Of a stretch of 64,000 nucleotides of DNA, positions 47,400 through 59,682 are shown one piece after another. A model generated the notes under the pieces. The model saw only the letters and a program-made list of their open reading frames with translations. It was not told where the DNA came from and did not search any database. Origin of the DNA: Pampus argenteus (Eukaryota > Chordata > Actinopteri > Scombriformes > Stromateidae); contig CM072870.1 in NCBI GenBank assembly GCA_036937835.1, positions 18,075,501 to 18,139,500 on the forward strand. Direction: 5' to 3'. Position numbers and translations under genes: made by a program. Each line of letters opens with the position of its first letter. The stretch's first letter is position 1.

Positions 47400-50300
47400 T
47401 CAGCCTTTAAGGCTCTCTCTCTCATCTTGCATGATAGTTTCAATTTGGGTTGCCAGGGTGGAGAAACATGGCCGCTCCTCAAAGTTGTACGCCCAGCACT
47501 GCTTCATCAAACTGAACACCTGGTGTCACAATGACAAAAATATTAAGAGTTATTTTTTTTATGGTAGCTACAGAGCACTGCCGTGTTGATATTTGTGTGA
47601 CAGTATGACAGTTGTAGTGACTGGTTGAAGAGTTGAAGTTGGTCAAAATAAGATATTTTCTGCCTCTGTGATGTATTTTACCGTTTGAGACACCATTCGC
47701 CACATACATAAGAAGCTATTGTGTATTTCAATTATTGAACTGTACAGAGTAGACATACCTTGGGTGGGCAGTTTGGAGGCGAAGGCAACCTCCAGTTATT
47801 CTTCAGAATATTTGCCAGATGCATCGAAATGGATGGACCCTGCACATTGTGTCCAATCTCCTGCATACATAGCTAAAACAGTGAAATACATGAAACCACA
47901 ATCGTATTGCAGTCATAATTATTAATTCATTACTATCATATTAAAATATAGCCCATACATGTACTGGGTGTATAGATTATAAACCATTACTCTTTTTGGG
48001 TTGATGTTCATTTCGCAGTAGGAGAAGATCTCGTGAAGAACGACTCCAAAACTCCAGACGTCCGACTTGTGTGAGAATTTGGACTCATTAATGGACTCTG
48101 GAGCGTACCTACAAAAATTGAGCAGGGTAGCCGTTAGACCTCTAGCACTACGCATTATGATCTGAAGTTAAACAACGAGAACTTATGAGAGCAAAAATAA
48201 ACAGTGTCTTCTCAATTATTTCAGTTATGAGAAACAGCAGGCCTGCTGTAGTTTCAGTAATTTCATTTTGCATTGAAGGGAAAAACATTAGCTTAGATCA
48301 CTCCAGTCATCAAATTTGGACTTGAATATGTACAGATGTATTTCAGAAAATGACATGTTGAGTAGAACGAGAAAAAGAGAAAGAGAGGGGTTGATTAAAG
48401 AGATTTTTTTTTTTTTTTTTTTTTTACGGTAAATTATGCAAAGATATTCCATAAGAGGCCCAGAATATGAATTTAGACCTGGAGATGTGCATGATATGTC
48501 CTCCTTTAAAGATAATAATATATATAATATATAATATAATATTCAAACATGAGGACTACCAGAAGATTGGGATCTCGCCAGGCTGTGTAACGCGGTAGTA
48601 CTCCTTATCAAAGGGAATAATCTTGGTCAGCCCAAAATCAGCAATTTTCACCAGTGATTCACTGGCCACAAGGATGTTTCTTGCTGCAAGGTCTCGATGC
48701 ACATAACGTAGGTTCTGCAGGTATAGCATCCCCTGGAAAAAATTAATCCAAGAAGCGTGTGATCGTCATAGCAAACTTAAGTCTTCAGTCTGGTAGAATT
48801 AAATTCACGTCTGTTGCAATTTATGATGGATTCTTTTTTGTCAGCCAATGATTAAATTACAGTGCATTCAAACCTCATATACTGTATCTGATTCTCACCT
48901 TACAGATCTGCGAAGCAAACAGTAGCATGCGCCTGTTGTTGATGTGTCGGTTGTTCTCTAAGTAGCCAATAAGGCTGCCGTGGGGCAGGTATTCCATCAC
49001 CAAGCTCATACTGAGGCGACCTGTGAACAAACAGTCATTACAAAACCCAGCACACAGGATATATGGATGGATATATATATATATATATACTTTAAAGGTT
49101 AATCAGTGCATTATCACATCATGTTGTGTTTATGGAGTGTTTTTATTACCTGTGCTGTAGCACACCCCTCTGTACTTGACAATGTAATTGCAGTGCAAAA
49201 CACTGAGGGTGTTGACCTCTTTGTGGAAATCCTCCAGGGTCGACTGCTTGTTGGGCTGCAGTTTCTTCACAGCGACCAGCTCGCCCGTGTTATCGCCCAG
49301 TGGGTCATAACGACAAAGTTCAACACTGCCAAAGTTTCCCTGGAAATATGTAAAGTCAGATAGTCACCCAGTTTGTTGGTCGCATGCAAAAAAAAAAAAT
49401 CTACCAAAAGAAACAGAAACTATCACTACTAATCAAGTCTTGATATCCGTTGACTTCAAGGATGTGTGCCACTGCTATATTTTCGCATGTTTCAAATGTA
49501 AAATGAACAGTTTCTTTAATTATCTGCAAATCATGCACACAATAAAAAGTCTCATTTGATTTCCAACCTAATACAATGATTTTTTACAAGTGGACTGATT
49601 TGCCCAGAGGCTGTTCTGTTATACTTCAGACTTACTTTTCCCAGTGGGGAGATGTAACGTAGGTGTCGCTCCTCGAATAATGCCTGGTTGTGCTGAGTGG
49701 GGCTGAAGGCTCTCAACATTGGATTCTCTGTGACGGGGTCAGTAGCGTGCAGTATCACATAGTCTGTCGTGAAACAAGAACATTTCCATGGTAACAATGA
49801 CATGCAGTTTGTTTGTGTAATGGAACATCTCAATTTACATTTACATAAAACTTAGTGTGTTTATATTTCAAATTTGCAAAGCAGCATGAAAAAATGAATA
49901 CTTTTGTAGGCTCTCTTTATTGTCTATTTGTTTTTATATTGTACATTATATTCCAGACATTTTCATAAATGCCACCAGTATTTCATACTGTTAACACTTA
50001 TATAACTGACACCAGCATGTTTTAACACTGCTTCTTGTTGGTCCTGCTGATTTGTATCATATTTAAAAGTGATCATAAAAGCCAAAACTGTGGAAATTCA
50101 GTTTTTATATGAACTGAAATGAGGCAATCTGACTTACTGTAGACTTGTGTTTTTTATCTTTTTAGCTAAGTAGTAAATACTCATCATTACCTGAAGTGAT
50201 CAGGCTGTTGAGCTGACGGATGATACTGCGACAAGAAGGTCTAAAGGCTGCCTGGTAGTCCATACACTGACTGATCAGATCGGCTAGCTCTGTCCACTGG

Positions 50301-53300
50301 GAGGGAGGCAGCTGCTGGAAGCTCTCATAAAACCGTCGCTTCTACAGAAAAAGAAGGTCAGTATCACACCATTAACTACGGAGCCCCTAAAGGGACATGA
50401 GGAAAAAAAAATAATGAAACGTTTCTGGTGCGCACAAGAAACGTTTCACTTTTTTTTTTTCTCCATGTCCCTTTAGGGGCTCCGTAGGCTCCGTACCGTA
50501 GTCAAGAGCACATAGTTAAATAAAAATGTCATTCCTCTTTCATGTCTTTCCATGTTGTTTTTATTTGTTGGGGCTTTGTTTGCTTCCCGTTTATGACTGA
50601 TGTGAAGGCAAAGTAAAACATCTATGACAATACTCTTATATGCTGTACAACAAATTTAAGTCTGTAATTCCAGCAAAAATTACTGAGAAAAGCTAATATT
50701 GTCATTTGAAAAATCCCAGGTAATCCCAAACTGATTCAATAAAGCCTGTGCTTCATCACCAGAAGAGACAGAAGCAACTGAGACAACGTAAATCCACACA
50801 AGAACGAAGAAAGAAGTTATCTATAAAAGTCAAAACCTGCCACATACCTTAAAAAACTGTGCATAATATCACTGCACATGTTCTTAATGTCTTTAACAGT
50901 CAGTGTGCACATAGTGACAGATCAAACCAATGAGAAATAATACAAAATAAAGATTCTACATAGTTCCTGGGAAAACATGCCAACTGACATGAATAAAATC
51001 AACTATGCGATCCAAAGTGATGTATCCCTTGCGCCGAAACAGACTACACGACTTCAAAATTCGTTTTAAATGTCGTTAAGATACAACATGACTGTGACGA
51101 CTTGCAAGTAAAGCAGCAATATCCTTATAATGAAGTCCCAGGCACGAGATACTTTCTTGTGAGCACAAGATACTATCTGGTGCGCACGAGATACTTTCTG
51201 GTGCGCACGAGATACTATCTGGTGAGCACGAGATACTATCTGGTGCGCACGAGATACTATCTGGTGCGCACGAGATACTTCCTTGTGAGCACGAGATACT
51301 TTCTGGTGCGCACGAGATACTATCTGGTGAGCACGAGATACTTTCTGGTGCGCGAGATACTATCTGGTGCGCACAAGATACTATCTGGTGAGCACGAGAT
51401 ACTTTCTGGTGCGCGAGATACTATCTGGTGCGCACAAGATACTATCTGGTGAGCACAAGATACTATCTGGTGAGCACGAGATACTTTCTGGTGCGCGAGA
51501 TACTATCTGGTGCGCACAAGATACTATCTGGTGAGCACGAGATACTATCTGGTGAGCACGAGATACTATCTGGTGAGCACGAGATACTTTCTGGTGCGCA
51601 CAAGATACTATCTGGTGCGCACAAGATACTATCTGGTGAGCACGAGATACTTTCTGGTGCGCGAGATACTATCTGGTGCGCACAAGATACTATCTGGTGA
51701 GCACAAGATACTATCTGGTGCGCACCAGAAAGTATCTCGCCCCCCCCCTTTGTTTGACTTATCAGGAAAAGAAGTAGGAGTACCCTGTCCAGATCCCAGC
51801 CTTGCAGTTGAGTGTTTCCACTGCTGAAGATTTCCCACACAGTGGCACCAAAGCTCCACTTATCAGACTCCAGGGTCATCTTATCTGGGGCCTCCAGCAC
51901 CTCAGGAGCCACCCAGGGAATTCTGTCCAAAATAACTAAGAAAGTACACACATAAATATATTAATAATTACTCAAAATAACTGAATCTCACTGTATAAAT
52001 ATGTCAAGGAAAACTTATTTGTTCTTATCTACGATGTAAAGTCTCATAAATTAGTATATATGGTATAGTAATGGAATAAATATTTTGGATCATTACATCA
52101 TTCATCACGTATATCTCAGCTTTTTCTCTCCTGACAGTTATACATGGTATTGTATATATTGTATATATTTACAGTAGGGTTTGCTTTACCGTCCTTGTCC
52201 AGCATTGCAACACTGATGCCTGGGTCACTCAGCTTGATGAAAGGGGAGCCCTGTGATGGGCCGCCTTCTCTGGCCAGCAGGAGATTTTTGGCACAGATAT
52301 TTCCATGAATGATTCTCTTTTCTTCCTGCAAAACAAGTTACATGTCAAGACATGTGTTAGTTATTAGACAATGAATTAATTTGCACTACCTGCATTGATC
52401 AATGCATTGCCTATACTTCCATCTATTATAAAGAGATTACAGATTACTTGTTTTATTAACATGTACAAATACACATAAAAAAGGCAATCAGGCTCTATAC
52501 TGTGTTTTTGTTGCATCAAGTTACCAGAAAGTTGAGGGCGGACGCGAGCTGTTTGGCTACGTCAAGTTTCCAGCTCACTGACACAGATCTCCCTCTCTTC
52601 AAAAAAAGGTCAAGGGCCCCGTACTTGACAAACTCTTGCACCATTATGTCTGTAAGCCAAAGAAAAATTTGTTTCTACAGCTGTCCTACAGGACAGAAAC
52701 TGATGTGGGGTCACAGGAGGTGAAAACGTGAGGAGAATTATGAAGAGAATGATTTTATGTCTCCATTTCATTCCATCTTTTGTCACAAATATTTACATTT
52801 ACACAATTTATTGACAGCACATTGTTACATCTAGAACATACAGTACATTAACTTCAGTAACACAATCAGCAGTTTGGTTCGAACTTACTTTTCGCTCCAT
52901 GAACACTAACGCCATAAACGAGGAGGAGGTGTTTGTGTGAAATCTGACTCATTAAGCTGGCAGCTTCAAAGAATGACTGAGAACGAAAACACAAGCACGA
53001 ACAACCATGATGTTAAAATGTGAACATGTGAGATCTATACAATAAGCCACAGAGATGTTAATATTTGGATCCAAAGAAAACCCACCTCCCAGCAGTTCCT
53101 GTGACCCACATCGAGCTCTTTCAGTAGGACTTCGGTCTTGTGATTCTCCCCGTCACGCGTGTCTGTTTTGTAACCTTTGAAAATTCGAGTGAAGGATCCC
53201 TGTCCGAGGCTTTCACCCTTACGGGAAAAATATAAACAAAAAATAATAATAAGTTTCCTCAACCATAAATAACACTTTATATTGAATTTTTTTTGCAGTT

Positions 53301-56300
53301 GCAGTTTTTCAAAGTAGCTGTATAATTAACTATAGCAGTAGGATAAGGAGTAGCGGTAGAAACTGGAAAAGGCTGTTATAAGTAATATTCATAGCCATTA
53401 ATTGGAGGACAACTAGTTTCGTTGGTGTTAGTGGTATTTGGACTACACACTCACCCATTTCAGGTCTTCATATTTGATCATCTGGAACTGGATATGACTG
53501 AATTTGTTCCTTTCAGGTGTTGGAGACCCTTGAGTTTCTACAGAGCTGCTGCTGCGTATGATGATGAGATTTGTGAGCTCTGCAGGAATAGCAGAAGATG
53601 TTTATTGTTAAACAAGCTAAAGATGCTTGAAAATGTGATATAATATTATATAATAGAACATCATCAGGGTGTTAAAGACAGTTTTAACTCCTATATATAT
53701 TTAGTAGTGTATATTCACTGACATTATTATATTAATATGGACATGAAACCATACCTTTGGGTCGTGGTGGACAGCAACGGGCCAACTTGACAGGTACTTC
53801 AGCCAGCAGCAGCTTGTTGTGTTGATAATAGCCGGTGAGCTCTCGCAAGCTGGAGAACGATTTCGGGACGCCAGGAAGGCTGTAATGCTCATTTTTAATA
53901 ATGAGACAGTCTTTATAGTCAAGTCCAAGGGGGGTCTGCCAAAATATAAATTGTACATTCAATTTTCACAATGTTGAATTAGTTGTTGTGGCAACATTCC
54001 CACGTTAGGATGGAAAAAAGCTGTGGGTGCGAAACTGTGAGTGAATGATTTTTGTATACATTTGAGTATAGACATGCTTTCCAGGACAACAATAATTATC
54101 ATATATATTATTATTAGTCCTAAGAACATATTTCTTAAGATTTACCTGAACACAAACAGTGAGGAAGAAGTTGTCATAGTTCTTAGGACTCTGTCGGAGA
54201 AGGAAGGAGCCACCTTTTAATCCTGACTTTTTCAGTTTGTTGACTGCGAACTCTGATCTGATCAAACAAGATATGAAAACAATATCTAAGACAGCTGCAT
54301 GTAAAATGGTGCTATTGTGTTATTAGTAATTTATCAAAAATGACTCACAGGATTGGGCCGTGACAGTGGTTTTTGATGCCCTCCAGAAGACTTGGCGGTG
54401 CAATGTCTTGACAGAAGTAGTGGATGGAGTCTGTGGTCAGTCTGAAGTAGCCGTCAACAAGTGACACAAATGAAAATGCTTCTTTGAGACTCTGGAAATT
54501 GGCTTCCTGCAGTGCAAAGGTTATATAAATATGTTTGTTTCTTTTACATTTGAGTAATACAGTAAAGTTGTATTTCTTTCCATGTTGTTAACAAAAGACA
54601 CCGGTTGTATGTTTATGTCATGTCTCGTCGTAAATGTTAAGTCATCACTTGTGTTGTCTTGTTATTCACTTCCTGTTTTATTTTGAAATAACTCTTCCCT
54701 CTCGTTTCAGGCACCTTTGCTTCCTGCCCTTGTGTGTTTCCCGCCATTGTGATTACCTTCCCTTGCCCTGATTGTTTTCACCTGTGCCCTGTTACCTTGT
54801 GTGTGTGTATATATTGTCTGTGTTTCCCTTGTCCTGTGCCAGTTCGTCTCGTCTCATGTGCAGACAACCAGCCTCATGTTCATGCCTTGTCAAGTTTCTA
54901 TGTACGGTTTGTTTCTTGAATTTTGTTGTAACTTTGAGTTTTGCTTCTGTTCCCTCATTAGAGTGATTTTGAGTTTGTTCTGTGACTTATTTTGCTACTT
55001 TGTATCTCTGCTCGTTTTCCTCCTTGGAGTGATTTTTGGTTCATACTTTGTGTTTGTTTCCTCCCTAGTGGAGTGTTTTTGGGTTGAAACTTTTGTCTAA
55101 TAAACATCCTTTATTTGTACTTTTGTTTCCTGAGTCGTGCATTTGGGTCCAAACCTAGTCCAGGCGTGACAGTTTATATATTTTTATATGTAAAATAGAT
55201 CCTTTACCAAACATCTGTCATCTTTGCGAGTTATCGTCACCATCCTGCTATTTTGTGGAGCCTGTTCATGGCACCCCCTCTTTATACTGATGTCAATGAT
55301 TTCTTGGAAATCACAGAAGGTCTGCCACTCCTACAAAAGAAGAACATATCCTAACTCAGGGGCAGCTATACATATGAAATCTAATTATTGCTTAAAAAAA
55401 ACACCACTCAAGCATGTACAGTTACATTTTGCATATGGACACTATTGAGAGTGAAAATCCATCATAAGAGACAAGACTAAAAAATACTAAAATCACAGCA
55501 TATATTAAACAATAGATTAAAGTCTTTAATTCTGATCATTATTATTTAGTATATCTATTATTATCATTAGCAGTCTGATTTTAGTCTCACAATTCTGACT
55601 TCAAACTCAGAACTCACATTTTTCATGTAGCCCTAATCTCTTCAGTACCTAGCAGGCCTTTGTAAAGCAAATCAAGGCTAACAGGCCTTCATTGGCTGCA
55701 AGGAAACACCTTCAGGAAAACCTTATTTTGGGGAAAATTGGGTAAACCTTGGGCTGGCCAGTTCATAGTATGATTTCCCATTGGGGGGAAACCAGGGGAA
55801 AATATATAATGGAAAGTAATTTCAATATAATAAGCAACATAAAAAATAAAAAGCATGGCCAGACAGATATTGAGCTGGAGCTTGATTACAGATCTGATAA
55901 AATGAAGGTAAAAAGATCTAACCGTGACTCAAACTTAACTTGATCTTGTTCTTACCAGGGCACCATCAGGTTGAGAACTTCCACCGGTTTGAATTCCAGT
56001 TTCCCCACTGACCCTCACGAGCGTGAAAGAGGACTTTGAATGGGACGAAAGGTTCACCTGGAAGGTTTCACATCCCAGAGAAGGCTCGATGCCAGCCAGC
56101 TCGATCAGGTACTTGAGTTTCAAGCTGCACTCATCCACTGAGCAGTTCCCGAGCTTCTTTAAAAAACGCTTGAGGGTGTTTCGGATTCGATAACGATCCA
56201 GGCGGTTGCGTTTCTGGATGTCGAGGCGATGTGACTTAGGAAGGCATGATTTGTAGCTGAAGAGGGAAAAAGGTATATAATTTGGTGTCATATGCTTTTT

Positions 56301-58298
56301 CTGTGTGAGGAAATGTCATTTTACAAAGTTACCAGGTTGTTTAAACTTTTACACCGGTTACACAGAAAATGTACAACTTCTCAAAATACTCAGACACTTA
56401 AACCAAATTTACTGGTTTGTATGAAAAATGAAACATTATTCAAATGTAAAATACCTGACAGTCTTGCAGAGCTCTCTGACACTCTGATGGCGCTCTTTAG
56501 CCATTCTCCATAGGTCCAGCACTGCAAGGCCAAGGCACTCCTCCTGAGCGCTCAAAGGTGGAGACACCCCTGCCTCACTCGCAATAAAGTCACTTCGCAA
56601 CTATGTGCCAAAAGTAATCAGTCATTTAATCAGACATTTAACTGTTTGACACTATACCATATTCTAAACAAGTGACACCTTAAAGCACCACATATATGAT
56701 GAGATATTGAGATTGGAAGAGAAAAATAATGAAAACATATACTGAAGAGGATAAGTCAACCTTTGTTTATACTGAAAGCTATGAAAATCTTGCTGTAGTC
56801 TTTCCTTCTGTTCATGCTGGCCATTAAGACATCCCTTCATAATGCATTTTCAGTGTAAGTGATGAGGGACAAAACCCAAATTACCCTAAATTACCGTAAA
56901 ATGTATTTAACTCTATTTAAAAGTTTAGAGCCAGTATCCACTAATTATCTTCAGAATAAATACTTTCTTTTAATGGATGAATTCACAGGGATGGTGGATT
57001 TTGTTCCACATCACTTACATTGAAAATGTGATTCATTGAGTTTTGAAATATGCTACACTTTACCTGAGCAAAGAGATAATCGATGACGCAGTAGTCGAGC
57101 ACTTGGCTGATTCTGTCTCTGGTCAGACTGTAGCGGTACGATGTTCTTGATCCTTTTCCAAGCCAGTTTCCAAAGAAAAACCTGCATACCAAAAAGAAAT
57201 CTATTATTTACTATTTATTTGACATGCATTGTGTGACTGTACCTCTGCGCACTGGTTTGAACATGATTCATTAGTAAGAAAATATTTGAAGGGCGACCAA
57301 ATATCCTCAGAAATATCCTCCATCCATTGACAGCTGTTCTTAATTAACCTTAATGTTAGCTCTTTGTTATCAGGCTGCTCTAATAAGTCTCTTAGGAGTT
57401 TGCAGCTGATTCAAAATGCTGCTGCATGTGTTCTTTCAGGAACATACAAAGCTCTTCATGGTCAGGCACCGTCATATCTAAAAGAGCTCATAGTACCTTA
57501 GTACCCCACTAGAACACTGCGCTCCCAGGATGCTGGGTTCCTTGTGGTTCCTATAGTGTCTAAAAGTAGATTATAGGGATCAAGCTCCTCTTCTGTGGAA
57601 CAAACTACCACTCTGTGTTCAGGAGGCAGACACGGTCAACACCTTTAAGAGTAGACTTAAGACTTTCCTTTTTGATAAAGCTTATTTATATAGAGATAAG
57701 AACCATGACACTTTTCATTTAGCGCAGGTCCAGACTGTACAGTTTATTTACAGAGACCCAAAAAAAATCCTCCATGCAAGCATTGAAAACTCCCCTTTAG
57801 AAGGAGGAAACCTTGAGCACAATAGTGTAAAATAGGGTTGTTTCTCAATGATTTAACTCCTACCTGACTCTGAAATGGACTTGTAAATTTTCATCTGTGT
57901 TGAACATGTGCGATGGAGGATACCAAAATGAGAGATCTCCGGATGCCAAACCAAAAAGACTTTGGTACACGGGTAAGATTCCTGGAGAAAGAAATCACAA
58001 AAACCATCATAGCATGGCTGACCACGATTGGATAACTAACGGCTGAAGGAAAGCGTCAGTTAAACTGTTAAACTGAACAGTGAAACAGTGAAATCTTACC
58101 ACATTTTTTGGCTGCTTGGATGCAGACATTTTCAGCAGAGACTTGGCCAGATGATATGTGTATTGTTACTTCATCTTTTGTGACGGGGAAGAAGTAGAGG
58201 TGTACTTGTAAACTGTGACCAGCGCTAGAACTGGACCTCTGGCTGCCTTCCCGGTCTCTGATCATCAGAGGTGCTGACTCCTCCTCACTGAGATCCAT
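47400..58298 (-). CDS. jak3: JAK3, Janus kinase 3
   Basis: Cytoplasmic tyrosine kinase of common-gamma-chain cytokine receptors, acting upstream of STAT proteins (family knowledge). Coding exons in transcript order: 58298-58100, 57981-57864, 57181-57064, 56600-56455, 56256-55956, 55330-55208, 54506-54349, 54257-54146, 53935-53755, 53579-53455, 53217-53086, 52976-52889, 52649-52525, 52325-52190, 51935-51784, 50341-50191, 49763-49636, 49339-49150, 49020-48899, 48732-48560, 48108-47991, 47860-47759, 47519-47400. They sum to 3318 bases, 1105 residues plus stop. FERM lies at about 20-360 and the SH2-like domain at 375-485 (GSFLLRQSP). Pseudokinase JH2 is at about 527-790 (HGN and DPG in place of HRD and DFG). 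Kinase JH1 is at about 825-1100 with GNFGSVEL, VAVKKL, HRDLAARN, DFGLTK and the activation-loop KEYYRV. GNFGSVELCRYDPLGDNTG is diagnostic of JAK3 over TYK2, JAK1 and JAK2. All key catalytic residues are present. Repeats crowd several introns. Confidence 0.96.
50376..50487. mobile_element. Palindromic foldback MITE
   Basis: A 112-base near-perfect inverted repeat. It begins ctacggagcccctaaaggga and ends with the reverse complement, with arms of about 24 exact bases that extend imperfectly through A/T runs. The core tttctggtgcgcacaagaaa is itself nearly palindromic. If the TA at each end is the target duplication, the element proper is 50379-50484, as in Tc1/mariner-derived MITEs. It lies 34 bases upstream of the acceptor of the jak3 exon 50341-50191. 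Confidence 0.75.
51146..51740. repeat. 21-bp minisatellite in jak3 intron
   Basis: About 28 direct copies of a 21-base unit (gcgcacgagatactatctggt type) are followed by one inverted copy at 51721-51740. Some units are 19 bases (loss of ac). Variants alternate gcgcac/gagcac, cgag/caag and tat/ttt. Because 21 is a multiple of three, the array reads as a repeated R-T-R-Y-Y-L-V peptide, which is not a gene. It ends about 42 bases from the donor of the jak3 exon 51935-51784. Confidence 0.93.
54611..55176 (+). mobile_element. Solo LTR with 5-bp target duplication
   Basis: The element at 54616-55171 (556 bases) starts TGTCATG and ends GTGACA, forming short terminal inverted repeats. It is flanked by the exact 5-base duplication gttta at 54611-54615 and 55172-55176. 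Inside are a TATA-like tgtatatatt near 54806 and a polyadenylation signal AATAAA at 55099-55104, then a short U5-like end. No internal retroviral-type genes remain, which is the outcome of LTR-LTR recombination. It lies in a jak3 intron, in the opposite orientation to jak3. Confidence 0.8.
57355..57830 (+). mobile_element. Decayed L2-type LINE tail
   Basis: With frameshifts and stops, the + strand encodes fragments typical of the C-terminal end of L2-like reverse transcriptases: LLWNKLPL, then TVNTFKSRLKTFLFDKAYL. It is followed by the recurrent fish tail phrase ttacagagaccc and aaaactccccttt. The copy is 5' truncated and dead. It lies in a jak3 intron between exons 57181-57064 and 57981-57864. 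Confidence 0.65.
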
Positions 58299-58511
58299 GG
58301 ATAACTTCTGTGGGTGAAATCAGATATAACAGGAAACCGATACTGACACTTAAGTTCAGTAGTTCAAATGTAATTTTAAACAAATCATATGTGTAGATGC
58401 AAATGAAACAGCAGCAAGGCAAATGCCTTGTGGTGTCGTTAGAGATCAATGTTTTCCATGTGAAGCATCACAAACAGTCCTTAATAAAACATGAGCATGT
58501 TGTGTGAGGTT

Positions 58512-58515
<4 letters not shown>

Positions 58516-58556
<41 letters not shown>
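58516..58556. repeat. (TA)n microsatellite
   Basis: A TA run upstream of jak3. A similar run of about 35 bases lies at 59647-59681. Confidence 0.9.
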
Positions 58557-58561
<5 letters not shown>

Positions 58562-59645
58562 TTATGATTTGTTTACAGGCCAGTTTGTCATCAGACACCC
58601 TCTGATGATGACATATTTTTGGCTTTCAGAGAGCATTTCTACATACATTGACCTCAGGTTTTCGACCTTTGACCTTGTTTATCATGGACATACAATATCA
58701 TAACTATAAAAAAAATAACAGAAAATCTCAAATATGATGTATCCTGTTATACCATAGCTCACTGTTATAGCTGACATGAGGTAAAGTAAAGAACTTATAT
58801 CTGTATTTTATTTTGTATATCTGTATATTAAACTCTGGATAGTTATCATACATGAGGAGAGATTCCCACCATCAATGATGATGTTTTGAAATGTCACATG
58901 TAGATTTGTGGGGATTCCCGTTATATCAGACGAAACTACCGACCATGTTCTGCTGCGTCTGAATCACGTATGTATGATATATAGTAAGAATACATAGTAT
59001 ACATTATATTATGTTATAGTTTACTTTGTTTACTTTGACAAGAATACAGATCTGATTACCTTTACTTGGAAAATGATTAATCAGATAAACAAAATTAAAA
59101 TAAGAATTATCTGTTACAAGCCTTTATGAAATAACAATTTGAAAACATCCATCCTTGTCACAGTCACCAGTAGCTGAACAAAAACTAAAAAGTGGTTACA
59201 GACTAAAACACAAAGCAAGCACTTTCTCCACATTGTATTGTGGGCCTTGTCAGTATAAGATAAAAAAAATTGACATCCCTTAACACTTAATATGTAAAAA
59301 CTGCTTTATACTTAGTTTTTAGAGCTAAAAATCTATATTATGTGTAAAAAAAACATTGTTTGGCTTGTTACCTTTACATTTGTACAACAGAAGTCCTCAT
59401 CTTGATTATTTGTTCCAGTAAACCAGGACGTTTTTCTCTGACTTCTGCCTTTCTGTATGTGCTTTATGTGTGTTGGCAGGAAGTTCAATAAGGATATCCT
59501 GTTTTAGACGCGACACTATCACCAATTCGTTTTCATCTTTCATCCCGCAGAATGAACTGACTCACAGTTGCAAAAACATTAATGATAAAGTATTTCAATT
59601 TTCAAAACACTTAATTGTTAAGAATAAGTAGCTTCTAACTGTTGC

Positions 59646-59682
<37 letters not shown>

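Noticed and set aside
51102..51827. Overlapping long open frames with repeated RTRYYLV-type peptides on both strands
   Set aside because: They are the 21-base minisatellite read in frame. Units of 19 bases break the frame, and the block lies inside a jak3 intron.
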